A DNA stretch of 64,000 nt from Lachnospiraceae bacterium (GCA_017427775.1 JAFRSD010000009.1:181326-245325), one strand, 5' to 3'. Shown: positions 7,230-16,752, numbered from the stretch's first letter. Numbers and translations are program-made. Notes: a model not told the origin generated them from the sequence alone.

Positions 7230-8555
7230 ATGACTTACACTCTGTTACCGACATTCGGAACTTTATTTGAATCTTTGTGGGAGTTTCTGTCTTCGGGTGT
7301 CGCAATCACTATCTATTTTGTAATTCTGTTTTTATGTATCGCGGCACTGATCGGAACGGTTCTGATCATGATCCGCGAGGAGGATAAGAACAAGGCCAAG
7401 GACGAGCGTGTGGGCGCCGGCGCGGTTACGGATGAGAACGGCGAGATCATCGTGGATGACGACGATGACGGCATCACGTCCCGTTTCCATTCCCTTGTTC
7501 AGATGGACCGCGCGTATGCGGCTTACCGCGCGCCGGTTTACGATGACGATATTACGCTGACGGATATCTGCCGGAACTTTCGGAACTATGCGGCAGCGAA
7601 TCTCGGTCTTTACTACAGCGAAGAGGATGTCCGCCGTTTTATCGCCGGCATCGGCGTTTCGCATCTGCTTGTCATGCAGGGTCTTTCCGGTACCGGTAAG
7701 ACTTCCATGGCAACCGCGTTCGGCAACTATCTGAACAATCCTTCAACGGTAGTATCCGTACAGCCGATGTGGAAGGAGCGTTCCGACATCATCGGTTACT
7801 TCAACGAGTTCACGAAGCGTTTCAGCGAAGGCACGCTTTTAAAGAAGCTGTATGAGGCAAGATACACGGACGAGATATATGTCATCGTTCTCGATGAGAT
7901 GAACATCGCGCGTGTCGAGTATTATTTCGCGGACTTCCTTTCCCAGATGGAGCTGAGTCCCGCGAACCGTTACCTCGAAGTTGTTTCGGATACCTGGAAG
8001 GATGACCCGAAGCTCCTCGAGCGCGGACGTCTGCGTATTCCGGAAAATGTGTGGTTCATCGGCACAGCCAACAACGATGACTCCACATTTGCCGTATCCG
8101 ATAAGGTTTACGACCGTGCGATGATCATGAACCTGGACCGCAAGGCCGAGGAATTCATTCCGGTCGGAAACGACGGCAACCGCATCAGCTTTGCCCACTT
8201 TACGGACCTTGTCCGCGAAGCAAAGGCAAGATTCCGTCTCTCCGACGAGATGCGTGAGAAGATCCGTGCCGTCGACGAGTTCCTGACCGAGCGCTTCCGT
8301 GTTACCTACGGTAACCGTATCCGCCGTCAGATGGAAGAGTACATTCCGCTTTATCTCGCGTGCGGCGGACAGGAGATCGACGCCGTTGACGATATGCTTG
8401 CCAAGAAGGTACTTCGTAAGCTTGACGGATTGAGCCCGATCGTGATCCGTTACTCGATGGATGAATTGGAGGAACTGTTTACGGCTACGTTCGGCGCGGA
8501 CAAGATGCCTTTGTGCAGAGACAGCCTCGACCGGCTCAGGAGAAATGCTCAGTAA
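7230..8555 (+). CDS. Membrane-anchored McrB-like AAA+ ATPase (first copy)
   Basis: 441 residues. One N-terminal membrane segment (about 22-48), an acidic linker with EDE and DDDDD runs, a conserved RFHSL element, then a AAA+ core: Walker A GLSGTGKTS at 151-159, Walker B VIVLDEMN at 218-225 followed by IARVEYYFADF, a McrB-type signature, sensor-like GTANNDDS near 278 and DRA at the place of the arginine finger. McrB relatives are NTP-driven hexameric motors that move or remodel nucleoprotein. The membrane anchor and secreted partners make a restriction role unlikely. ATG at 7230 follows GGAGG with 6 bases. Its close paralogue lies two genes on. Confidence 0.8.
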   Translation: MTYTLLPTFGTLFESLWEFLSSGVAITIYFVILFLCIAALIGTVLIMIREEDKNKAKDERVGAGAVTDENGEIIVDDDDDGITSRFHSLVQMDRAYAAYRAPVYDDDITLTDICRNFRNYAAANLGLYYSEEDVRRFIAGIGVSHLLVMQGLSGTGKTSMATAFGNYLNNPSTVVSVQPMWKERSDIIGYFNEFTKRFSEGTLLKKLYEARYTDEIYVIVLDEMNIARVEYYFADFLSQMELSPANRYLEVVSDTWKDDPKLLERGRLRIPENVWFIGTANNDDSTFAVSDKVYDRAMIMNLDRKAEEFIPVGNDGNRISFAHFTDLVREAKARFRLSDEMREKIRAVDEFLTERFRVTYGNRIRRQMEEYIPLYLACGGQEIDAVDDMLAKKVLRKLDGLSPIVIRYSMDELEELFTATFGADKMPLCRDSLDRLRRNAQ

Positions 8556-8567
8556 GGGGGAACCGTT

Positions 8568-10067
8568 ATGTATGATGCGATAATGGATCAATATCATCGG
8601 GCCCTGAAGCGCTTCCGCGCGGAACTGACGGAGACTAAGTCGAGTGCAAAGCTGAAGGGACTGATCTCGAGAAACGGACGCCATGATGAGCGGCTGTCCG
8701 ACGTCTCGTATGATATTAAAATCGAAGATGACTGGATGGACCGCATCGAAGCGGCGATCCCGCATCTGGAAGCGGCGATCCGTGAGGACCGCCAGTTCAT
8801 CAAATCGGAGGGTAATATTTCTCCGATCGAACGTGTCCGCAAGGTTTCCCGGTCGAGCGTGGAACACCTGGCAAGACACAGCGAAATGATCACACACGTT
8901 CCGGAAGAGGGTGAGGACCTGATCCCGGACAAGCTTAAAGTATATGAGAACGAGAGCAACTACGCCGTATATGAGAACCGTGTTCTTTACATGGTTATCT
9001 GCTATGCGCGCGACTTCATCGACCACCGTTATTTTCGCATCAACAATGCGTGGAAGGAACGGAGCGCCGAGATGGAATTCTCGAAGAAGGTTTCCGCTCC
9101 CGGCGGCGCGATTTCCTTTGAACTGAAGTTAAGCGACAATACGGGCGGCTTTGGCGATGACGAGGCCCAGGAGGTCGGGCGAAAGATCGCCCGGATCGAG
9201 GGGATGTCGGGATCGCTCGCGATGCTTCTCAATATGCCTTTAATGCGTGAGATGGCGCTTGCCCCGATGGCGACGCCGCCGATCACGAGAACGAACGTCC
9301 TCCGTATGGATACGCACTTCAAGGAAGTGGTTGCCCTGTATGATTTCCTGAGCAGCTACGAGAAGGACGGATTCACGATGGAGAAGCGCGAGAACCGGAT
9401 CAGTCCGTTCCCGAGCGAGATGGAGGAGGAGATCACCGAACTCGTTCTTACCTCCATGTATCTGAATTTCAAGTACGGAAAGAACGCCGCGGACGAACTC
9501 GAAGCCAACTACCAGGCCGAAGAGAAGCACCGCGAGGAGGAGCGCAGACAGCGCTTCGAAGAATTGTACGCGAGCGGCGGCCTCAGCGCCGAGCAGGTTC
9601 GGGAGTATCTTCTTTCCATCATCGAGGACCGTGATGATGAGATCGAGATCCTTCGCAGAAAGCTCGCCGAGGCGGAACGCGTCCAGGCAGCACTTGACGA
9701 GGCGGGCATCCGCCAGAAAACGCTTGAGGACCGCGTGAAGCAGGTCCTTGCCGAAAAGGAAGCGGTTGCGGGACGGCTTGCAGCCGAGAAGAAGCAGGAA
9801 ATGCTCCGCGCCGAAGGCTTAGAGAAGGAAGCGGCCATGTTAAAGCAGGTACAGATGGACCAGCTGACCAGAAACCGTTATCTCGAGGCGCGACTCATCG
9901 GTCTGATGGAAGCGTACGGCATCGAAAAGCCGGTTAAGGATATGACCGAGAAGGAAGCCTTTCTTGAACTGGAGAAAGAGCGTGAAGCGTTTGAACAGTT
10001 CTATACGCGGAACTGGAAGGGCGCCAAGAAGAAGATCCGTAAACGGATCCTGTGGGGAAGGAAGTGA
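8568..10067 (+). CDS. DUF2357-like protein with long C-terminal coiled coil
   Basis: 499 residues, no membrane segment or signal. The N-terminal half (to about 280) holds the element YENRVLYMVICYARDFID, with E136-N137-R138 resembling the ENR motif of DUF2357 proteins that accompany McrB-like ATPases. From about 310 to 480 the sequence is a long charged coiled coil rich in Glu, Lys, Ala, Arg, with a basic tail ending KKKIRKRILWGRK. I see no PD-(D/E)xK nuclease motif, unlike McrC. It starts 12 bases after the first ATPase and its stop touches the second. Probably an adaptor or subunit of the two ATPases; DUF2357 assignment is tentative. Confidence 0.6.
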   Translation: MYDAIMDQYHRALKRFRAELTETKSSAKLKGLISRNGRHDERLSDVSYDIKIEDDWMDRIEAAIPHLEAAIREDRQFIKSEGNISPIERVRKVSRSSVEHLARHSEMITHVPEEGEDLIPDKLKVYENESNYAVYENRVLYMVICYARDFIDHRYFRINNAWKERSAEMEFSKKVSAPGGAISFELKLSDNTGGFGDDEAQEVGRKIARIEGMSGSLAMLLNMPLMREMALAPMATPPITRTNVLRMDTHFKEVVALYDFLSSYEKDGFTMEKRENRISPFPSEMEEEITELVLTSMYLNFKYGKNAADELEANYQAEEKHREEERRQRFEELYASGGLSAEQVREYLLSIIEDRDDEIEILRRKLAEAERVQAALDEAGIRQKTLEDRVKQVLAEKEAVAGRLAAEKKQEMLRAEGLEKEAAMLKQVQMDQLTRNRYLEARLIGLMEAYGIEKPVKDMTEKEAFLELEKEREAFEQFYTRNWKGAKKKIRKRILWGRK

Positions 10068-10072
10068 TTGGC

Positions 10073-11440
10073 TTGGAGGAGAAGAAAAGAGGATTTTCCT
10101 TTTACCGTCTGTTTCTGATCGTCGGCGGACTGGCGCTTTTATGCATCATCCTGATCATCGTCGGTATCAGCGTATCGGACAATGAAGACCTCGCCGGCGT
10201 GTTCGGCAGCCGGTCGCTTGTCCGTTCGGAAACCGTATATCTGACACTGCTTCTGGCACTTCTTCTGCCGGTTGCGCTGTGTGCACTGACTATCTTCATC
10301 GCAAAGGAAAAGGTCGGCTTTATCCTTTTCCGTGAAGCGGAGGATGAAACCGAGGAGGAAGGCGTACGTTTCCATTCTCTCAGAGCCATTGATGAAGAGA
10401 TGAAGAACTATACCGCGCCGGCCTACCAGTCCATTGAAAATCTGCGTTTCATCTGTAATGATTTCCGTAACTTCGCGGCGCAGAGGCTCGGACTCTTCTA
10501 TGAGGAGGACGATATCCGCAAGTTCGTGGCAGGCTTTGCCGTATCGCACCTGATGATCATGCAGGGTCTGTCCGGTACCGGTAAGACGTCTCTTGCTACC
10601 GCGTTCGGCGAGTACCTGAACAACCGCTCGACGGTTATTTCCGTACAGCCGATGTGGCGTGAGCGTGCCGATGTCATCGGTTACTTTAACGAATTCACGA
10701 AGCGGTTCAGCGAGAGCCCGCTCCTTAAGAAACTGTACGAGGCCCGCTACACCGATGAGATCTATATCGTTGTTCTCGATGAGGTGAATATCGCCCGTGT
10801 CGAGTATTACTTCGCGGATTTCCTTTCGCTGATGGAACTGAGCGCGGACAACCGTTATCTCGAGATGACTTCCGATACATGGGAGAAGGATCCGGAGCTG
10901 TTCGTGCAGGGCCGTTTCCGTCTGCCGGAAAATGTGTGGTTCATCGGCACCGCGAACAACGACGACTCCACATTTGCCGTATCCGATAAGGTTTACGACC
11001 GCGCGATGGTCATGAACCTCGACCGTAAGGCGGGAGCGTTCTTCGCACCCGAGACGAACGGCATCAAGATTTCGTATTCGCAGTTCAAAGCACTGGCAGA
11101 GGGCGCGGAGAGAGCGTTCCCGATGTCTGACGACGCGAAGCGGATGGTACAGGATATCGACGAATTCCTGATGGAGAATTATCACATCACCTACGGTAAC
11201 CGTATCCGCAACCAGATGGAGAAATACATCGCGGTTTATATCGGCTGCGGCGGAACGGAGCAGGAGGCACTGGATGACTTCCTTTCGAAGAAGGTTCTTC
11301 GGAAACTGGAAGGCCAGAATCCTACCGTGATCGCAAAAGCAAGCAAAGCACTGACCGAGAAACTCGAGGATATGTTCGGCGAGAACGGCATGCCGCTCTG
11401 CATCAATTACCTTAAGTTCCTTCGTCAGATGACATCCTGA
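10073..11440 (+). CDS. Membrane-anchored McrB-like AAA+ ATPase (second copy)
   Basis: About 455 residues. Two N-terminal membrane segments (about 11-33 and 55-78) instead of one, then the shared RFHSL element and a AAA+ core nearly the same as the copy at 7230: GLSGTGKTS from residue 165, IVVLDEVNIARVEYYFADF, GTANNDDSTFAVSDKVYDRA. The start is uncertain: TTG at 10073 has AAGGA ten bases upstream; GTG at 10064 overlaps the previous stop as GTGA; GTG at 10052 lies inside the previous gene. The duplicated ATPases bracketing the coiled-coil gene suggest a hetero-oligomer. Confidence 0.8.
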   Translation: MEEKKRGFSFYRLFLIVGGLALLCIILIIVGISVSDNEDLAGVFGSRSLVRSETVYLTLLLALLLPVALCALTIFIAKEKVGFILFREAEDETEEEGVRFHSLRAIDEEMKNYTAPAYQSIENLRFICNDFRNFAAQRLGLFYEEDDIRKFVAGFAVSHLMIMQGLSGTGKTSLATAFGEYLNNRSTVISVQPMWRERADVIGYFNEFTKRFSESPLLKKLYEARYTDEIYIVVLDEVNIARVEYYFADFLSLMELSADNRYLEMTSDTWEKDPELFVQGRFRLPENVWFIGTANNDDSTFAVSDKVYDRAMVMNLDRKAGAFFAPETNGIKISYSQFKALAEGAERAFPMSDDAKRMVQDIDEFLMENYHITYGNRIRNQMEKYIAVYIGCGGTEQEALDDFLSKKVLRKLEGQNPTVIAKASKALTEKLEDMFGENGMPLCINYLKFLRQMTS

Positions 11441-11466
11441 TCAAAGAGGGGAGAAAGGATACAGGA

Positions 11467-12600
11467 ATGCAAAAGAAGCATATACCAATTTATCTGTTTG
11501 GCTCCGCCTGCATCGCGCTTGTTGTTGCGCTCATCGTGCTGACGGGGATCATTTCAACCGGCAGTTTCCAGATCCGTAAGATCAAGCTGGTAATTGCCAC
11601 CGGCAGTGATACAAAGGAGTACGACGGCACACCGCTCCGCTGTGACGAGTGGGCGCTGATCGAGGGCGAACCGATGAAGGAGCACACGCTCCGCGTTATC
11701 GTCCGCGGCGAGCGTACCGCATTCGGAACGAGTGAGAACCATGCGGAGGTAACCGTTATCGACAAGGGCGGTCTCGATGTGACGAAGCAGTACGACATCG
11801 AGATCAATCCCGGCGAACTCGAGGTTACCCGCAGAAAGCTTACCATCAAGAGCGACTCCGTAACGGAAGTATATACCGGCAATGAGGTTACCTGTCAGAA
11901 GGTACGTATCACGGACGGACGGCTTCGTATCGGCGACCATCTGGAGGGCGAGGATTTCCCATCCTATGTGGAGCCGGGCAAATACGAAAACTATTTTAAC
12001 CCGATCATTCGTGATGAGGAGAACAACGTTGTAACGGCCAACTACGATATCACCTGCGTATACGGCGATATCATCATCCGCAACGGCTACATTGTTCTTG
12101 CCTCCGAATCGAAGGAAAAGGAATACGACGGCGTCGAACTGTCCGCGGAGACCTGCTATATCGAGGACGGACAGCTGCATGCGGGTGACCGCATCGAGAT
12201 GAAAGCGGTCGGAACGATCACCGGCGTCGGCAAGCGTATCAACAGCATTGACGCGAAGATCATCAACGCTAACGGCGACGATGTGACGGATCTTTACGAG
12301 ATCAGTTATAATCCCGGCTTACTGGTTGTAACGCCGAGAAAGATTGTCATCCGTACGCATGATGTGGAACGCGCAAGCGGTCCGGAGAATGCGGAAGACG
12401 ATGACTGGGATATTGTGAGCGGTTCACTCGCTCCAGGGGAAGAGATTACAGTTAAGACAACGCAGCAGACGATTCATGATCCCGGCGAACGAGAGAATAC
12501 GGTTGTTTACGTATTCATCCATGAGAGCGGAAGCATGGTCAATGTTGCAAGTTATTATCAGATTACATACTATTACGGACATGCCGTAATTCATTGGTGA
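11467..12600 (+). CDS. Membrane-anchored extracellular YDG/MBG-repeat protein
   Basis: 377 residues. An N-terminal uncleaved signal-anchor (about 6-33) is followed by about four repeats of some 80 residues. Hallmarks recur: KEYDGTPL, TEVYTGNEV, KEYDGVEL near repeat starts; DVTKQYDI, VVTANYDI, DVTDLYEI before the last strands; and GELEVTRR, GDIIIRNG, GLLVVTPR at repeat ends. These match YDG/MBG-type beta-sandwich domains of Bacillota surface proteins. The fourth repeat is degenerate. No cysteine pattern, LPxTG or catalytic site. It lies between the second ATPase and a transglutaminase-like protein carrying the same repeats, so the two probably act together outside the membrane. Confidence 0.75.
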   Translation: MQKKHIPIYLFGSACIALVVALIVLTGIISTGSFQIRKIKLVIATGSDTKEYDGTPLRCDEWALIEGEPMKEHTLRVIVRGERTAFGTSENHAEVTVIDKGGLDVTKQYDIEINPGELEVTRRKLTIKSDSVTEVYTGNEVTCQKVRITDGRLRIGDHLEGEDFPSYVEPGKYENYFNPIIRDEENNVVTANYDITCVYGDIIIRNGYIVLASESKEKEYDGVELSAETCYIEDGQLHAGDRIEMKAVGTITGVGKRINSIDAKIINANGDDVTDLYEISYNPGLLVVTPRKIVIRTHDVERASGPENAEDDDWDIVSGSLAPGEEITVKTTQQTIHDPGERENTVVYVFIHESGSMVNVASYYQITYYYGHAVIHW

Positions 12601-12605
12601 GAGAT

Positions 12606-15194
12606 ATGTATGAGAGTTATGAACAGTTGATCAAAAAATATGCCGCGATCCTCCGGACCGTGTTTATCGTGCTGGCGGTGCTGGCATTTGCCGCACTGCT
12701 CGGTGCAGGATACATATTCGGAATCGGCGTGGCGTTCGGGGACGTGGAATGTCCCTCGGTGGTCTACGGCGAGAAGCCGGACCCGTCGCTTTCCGCCAGC
12801 GTGTCGACGAAGTTCGAATATCGTCGCGCTGACGATAAGAAAGCAAAGTTTACAAGCGAAGTTCCGGTCAACGCCGGACAATACGAAGTTCGTGCTTACA
12901 CGGTTTCCCTGATCGGCGTAAAGCGTTATGCGGGCGAAACCAAGTTTGAGATCCGTCCCGCCAAGCTGACGGTCAAGGTTCCGAAGAAAGAGGATTACTG
13001 TCCGGTCGAAGAGATTCACATCGATCCGTCCGAATGTAAAATCAGCGGTCTTCAGTACGGCGACACGACAGGTGAGCCGGAGCTTCAGTATGATTATGCG
13101 GGTCAGACGGCTACTGTTCGCGTCTCCTCGATCACGGTTACGCACCGGGATGGAAGCAACGCGTTAGACTGCTATTCCCTGGCCCTTGAAAACGGTTCGG
13201 TTACCGATATCCGCGTGGAACTGTATGTTACCGCGGGAACCAAAACCGTCAAGTATAACGGTGACCCGACGGTTGTTGTAACCGAAGAGAACTATAAGGT
13301 AAGCGGCAAACTGATGACCGGACACACCGGACACTTTGCCTGTGTCGGTGAGCAGAAGGGCATCGGTTCGTCACCCAATGTGATCGCTCCGGAATCGCAG
13401 CTCATCACGGACGCGGAAGGCAAGGATGTCACCTACATGTACAAGATTCAGTGCAGTGAAGGAACGCTGACATTTTCCCCGCGCAATATTACCGTGACAT
13501 CGGACTCGGCAAGCAAAGAATATGACGGATTGCCGCTTGTGCAGCACTCCTGCAAGATCGGCGGCGACGGGCTGGCCGAAGGCGATGAGCTGAAGGTGGA
13601 CTATCCTTCGTATATCATTGAACCCGGCAAGGTTGACAACGAGCTCGAGAACCTTCGCATTATCAACGCCAAATACGGCAATGTGACGGATTACTACAGT
13701 ATCAAGGTTAAGAAAGGAACGCTGAAGATCACGTCGGAATCGGAACAGTACCAGTCACCGGACGAGGAAGCGTTCGATATGGATAAGAACTCCAATCCGT
13801 TTGAGTCGATGGCTGACGGAACCGGCGGAGGCGGTACCCCGATCTTTGAGTATTACAGCGTTGTGACCGGCCGGACCTACTTTAAGCAGGCTGCTTACGG
13901 AGTCTATACCGGAAGTGGTTTCAGAAAAACGCCCGGCGAAGATGCTTACGGTAATTACGGAACCTATCTTACCGGTAATTCCCTGAAAGCCGCAGGCAAG
14001 GGACCGAGACGGATGTATCTTCGGAACTACAACCTGAACGGCAAGGTTTACCCGTATCATATGGCAGCCGATATGAAGCAGCCGATGGAATCGGAAGGCT
14101 TCCGCTATGACTACAGCTATGAGATATACCTGCTGCCGGACGACTTCTCCGGCGTGTACTCGGATGCGGAGCGGGATTATGCCGAATTCGTTTACGGAAA
14201 CTATATGGATGTTCCCGATGATGTGGCAGAAGTACTTCGCAATCTCGGAGAAGAAGCGGGAATCAATCCGAACAGCGAGACGCTCGTGGATGACATTGCA
14301 GAGTACATTTCGACGGCGGCAACGTATAATCTGAAATTCGCAGATTATCCGGCTGATCAGGATATGGTCATCTACTTCTTAACGGTATGTAAGGAAGGCA
14401 TATGCCAGCACTATGCCGCGGCGGCCACGCTGATGTACCGCGTATACGGCATTCCGGCCCGCTTCGTTGTCGGTCTTGCGCCCGAAGGATACCGCAGCAC
14501 CTGGAATCCCGTAACGAACAATGACGGTCATGCCTGGACCGAGGTTTATGTTGACGGAACCGGCTGGGTTCCCGTGGAAGTGACCGGAAGCAGCCCTGAG
14601 TACGAAGGCTTCGGCGGAGGCGGAGAATTCGGCTATATTACCATTGATTACGAGGATATTAAGGATCAGGCCAATCTGATCGTCGTTTCGTTCAACTACT
14701 ATGAGAAAGAGTATGACGGACTTCCCGTTCGCGATATCGAGCCCGGCGGAGAATTTATTCAGGGTTCCGTGGAGCCGAATGAGACGGTTATCTGTCAGGC
14801 GGAGATCATGACGGCTCCCGAGTATGTCGGAGAGTATATCTTCTACGGGGATGCGATCGTCGTGCGGGATGACGGAACCGATGTGACGGACAACTACTTC
14901 GTTACGATCTACCAGATCCCGACCATCAAAATAAAGCCCCGCTCGATCGAGATCACGACATACGGTATGGAGGGAGCGGAGCAGGACGGCCGTCTGGAAA
15001 GCAGCGGATGGTACCTTTCGAGAGGAACGCTTGCGAGCGGTGACCGCATTGAACTGACACTCGATGCAAGCCAGTATAAGATCGGTACGACTGCCAATAC
15101 GCCGCGATACATTCACGTGATCAATGAGAACGGTGAAGATATTACGGACTGCTATGACATTTCCATCAACAGCGGTTCGCTTGTAGTAAAGTAA
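12606..15194 (+). CDS. Membrane-anchored transglutaminase-like protein with YDG/MBG repeats
   Basis: 862 residues. N-terminal signal-anchor (about 14-42), several YDG/MBG-type repeats (KEYDGLPL, GNVTDYYSI, GTLKIT), a low-complexity hinge near 380-410, a transglutaminase-like core and C-terminal repeats again with KEYDGLPV and DVTDNYFV. In the core GICQHYAAAATLMYR has Cys600, NDGHAWTEVYV has His642, and GWVPVEVTG puts Glu658 where aspartate is usual. Such cores act as peptidases, crosslinkers or binding folds. ATG at 12606 is preferred; GTG at 12597 overlaps the previous stop. With AAA+ partners it recalls MoxR/DUF58/transglutaminase operons, but the ATPases here are McrB-like. Confidence 0.8.
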   Translation: MYESYEQLIKKYAAILRTVFIVLAVLAFAALLGAGYIFGIGVAFGDVECPSVVYGEKPDPSLSASVSTKFEYRRADDKKAKFTSEVPVNAGQYEVRAYTVSLIGVKRYAGETKFEIRPAKLTVKVPKKEDYCPVEEIHIDPSECKISGLQYGDTTGEPELQYDYAGQTATVRVSSITVTHRDGSNALDCYSLALENGSVTDIRVELYVTAGTKTVKYNGDPTVVVTEENYKVSGKLMTGHTGHFACVGEQKGIGSSPNVIAPESQLITDAEGKDVTYMYKIQCSEGTLTFSPRNITVTSDSASKEYDGLPLVQHSCKIGGDGLAEGDELKVDYPSYIIEPGKVDNELENLRIINAKYGNVTDYYSIKVKKGTLKITSESEQYQSPDEEAFDMDKNSNPFESMADGTGGGGTPIFEYYSVVTGRTYFKQAAYGVYTGSGFRKTPGEDAYGNYGTYLTGNSLKAAGKGPRRMYLRNYNLNGKVYPYHMAADMKQPMESEGFRYDYSYEIYLLPDDFSGVYSDAERDYAEFVYGNYMDVPDDVAEVLRNLGEEAGINPNSETLVDDIAEYISTAATYNLKFADYPADQDMVIYFLTVCKEGICQHYAAAATLMYRVYGIPARFVVGLAPEGYRSTWNPVTNNDGHAWTEVYVDGTGWVPVEVTGSSPEYEGFGGGGEFGYITIDYEDIKDQANLIVVSFNYYEKEYDGLPVRDIEPGGEFIQGSVEPNETVICQAEIMTAPEYVGEYIFYGDAIVVRDDGTDVTDNYFVTIYQIPTIKIKPRSIEITTYGMEGAEQDGRLESSGWYLSRGTLASGDRIELTLDASQYKIGTTANTPRYIHVINENGEDITDCYDISINSGSLVVK

Positions 15195-15227
15195 CATTGC
15201 ATTTGTCTTAGCGTAAGAAAGAGGATG

Positions 15228-15246
15228 CCGGGCATTTTGTGCCCGG
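15228..15246 (+). promoter_or_regulatory. Hairpin next to the MATE gene ribosome binding site
   Basis: CCGGGCA pairs with TGCCCGG around TTTTG, and its 3' arm touches the GGAGG of the downstream gene. It could end the upstream transcript weakly or mask translation; there is no T-run after it. Confidence 0.35.
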
Positions 15247-15267
15247 GAGGAAAGGGACGGAATAACC

Positions 15268-16641
15268 TTGGAGATTGATGAGAGACAATATCGGAAGATG
15301 ACGGAAACCCCTGTCGCGATGCTTGTTGTCCGGCTGGGGCTTCCGACAACTCTCAGTATGCTTGTCACAACCGTATACAACCTTGCGGACAACTATTTCG
15401 TCGGCAAATTAGACAACCCGAGCGCTTCGGGCGCAATCGGCGTCGTATTCGGACTGATGGCAATCCTCCAGGCGTTCGGCTTTATGTTCGGACACGGTGC
15501 GGGAAGCATCATCGCACGTTCTCTCGGCAAGCGGGATAACGAGCGGGCGACCAGATGTGCGAGCACGGGTTTCTTCTGGAGCTTTTCGGTCGGCATCCTG
15601 CTGGCGGTTCTCGGACTTACGTTTCTTACGCCTCTCATGAGGCTTCTCGGAAGTACCGAAACGATCCTTCCGTACGCCAAAGAGTATACCCGCTACATTT
15701 TGCTGGCGGCTCCTTTTCTGACGACAAGCTGCGTCTTAAATAACATCCTTCGTTACGAGGGACGGGCGAGTCTTGCCATGATCGGACTGATGTCCGGCGG
15801 AATCCTGAACATCTTCCTTGACTGGCTGTTTACGCTTCAGCTCGGACTCGGTGTTACCGGCGCGGGTATCGCGACCGCGGTTTCGCAGACGATCGGATTT
15901 CTGCTTCTTTTGAGCATGTTCTTACGTCATAAGACGCAGAGCCGGATCGAGGCAAAGCATGCAAGCCTGAATCCCGCCGATGTTTATGAGATCTGCGCGA
16001 CCGGATTTCCGAGCATGCTCAGACAGGGACTTTCCAGTATCAGTACGATGGTGCTGAACCGTCTCGCGGGCAATTACAGTGACGCGGCGGTTGCGGCAAT
16101 GACGATCGTAAACCGTATCTCGTTCTGCGCATTTGCCATCGCGCTCGGCGTCGGCCAGGGCTTCCAGCCGGTATCGGCGTTCAACTACGGCGCGAAGAAG
16201 TATTCCCGCGTGAAGCAGGCGTTTCTCGTTACGCTGTTCCTCGGGGAAGCATTTCTGACGATCATGGCGGTCATCGGCTGGATCTTCTCGAAGGATCTGG
16301 TTCGCATATTCCAGAAGGATCCGGAAGTCATCCGTATCGGAACGACGGCACTCCGGTATTTCGTTTGGGCGCTGATATTCCAGCCGCTGAGCGTATTTGC
16401 CAACATGCTGTTCCAGAGCATCGGGTCGAACCGGATCGCATCGTTCCTTTCGGGACTTAGAAGCGGCGTGATCCTGATCCCGGTTCTGTGGTTTTCGGAG
16501 CGGTTTTACGGGCTTCTCGGGATCCAGACGGCACAGCCGGTTTCGGACATTATCACATTTGTCATCGCGATGCCTTTCGTCATCCGGTTCCTTAAGAACC
16601 TGCCGCCTGACGGACAGCCGGCGTTCCGGGTAAACTGTTAA
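15268..16641 (+). CDS. MATE-family efflux transporter
   Basis: 457 residues with about twelve membrane helices in two related halves. Seen: LGLPTTLSMLVTTVYNLADN in helix 1, with VGKLD after it, and the second-half counterpart PSMLRQGLSSISTMVLNRLAG, plus RSLGKRDNERA between helices 2 and 3. The family exports drugs or metabolites using a Na+ or H+ gradient; the substrate here is unknown. Start TTG at 15268 with AAAGGGACGG upstream; an internal ATG at 15298 would still keep all helices. It is not obviously linked to either neighbour. Confidence 0.88.
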   Translation: MEIDERQYRKMTETPVAMLVVRLGLPTTLSMLVTTVYNLADNYFVGKLDNPSASGAIGVVFGLMAILQAFGFMFGHGAGSIIARSLGKRDNERATRCASTGFFWSFSVGILLAVLGLTFLTPLMRLLGSTETILPYAKEYTRYILLAAPFLTTSCVLNNILRYEGRASLAMIGLMSGGILNIFLDWLFTLQLGLGVTGAGIATAVSQTIGFLLLLSMFLRHKTQSRIEAKHASLNPADVYEICATGFPSMLRQGLSSISTMVLNRLAGNYSDAAVAAMTIVNRISFCAFAIALGVGQGFQPVSAFNYGAKKYSRVKQAFLVTLFLGEAFLTIMAVIGWIFSKDLVRIFQKDPEVIRIGTTALRYFVWALIFQPLSVFANMLFQSIGSNRIASFLSGLRSGVILIPVLWFSERFYGLLGIQTAQPVSDIITFVIAMPFVIRFLKNLPPDGQPAFRVNC

Positions 16642-16652
16642 ATCGAAAAGCG

Positions 16653-16677
16653 GAAACCGAAGCGGTTTCTTCTTGAT
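16653..16677 (+). terminator. Weak hairpin after MATE gene
   Basis: GAAACCG pairs with CGGTTTC around AAG, followed by TTCTTG. It overlaps the -35 box of the next promoter. Confidence 0.4.
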
Positions 16678-16701
16678 AACGAAAACACTATTCGCTATAA
16701 T
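16673..16701 (+). promoter_or_regulatory. Promoter of the purO-like operon
   Basis: TTGATA (16673-16678), 17 bases, TATAAT (16696-16701). The leader of about 45 nt to the ATG at 16753 is short and shows no purine riboswitch. Confidence 0.7.
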
Positions 16702-16752
16702 GAATGCGGCAGTGGTTTCACACACACAATGAGTTTTTAGGAGGATTGTTTC

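Noticed and set aside
7839..9026. Antisense open frame of about 395 codons opposite the first ATPase and the coiled-coil gene
   Set aside because: No recognisable domain, and both + strand genes are supported by motifs, start sites and order.
7230..11440. A McrBC-type restriction system
   Set aside because: The ATPases carry membrane helices, no nuclease motif is visible in the partner and the cluster continues with secreted proteins.
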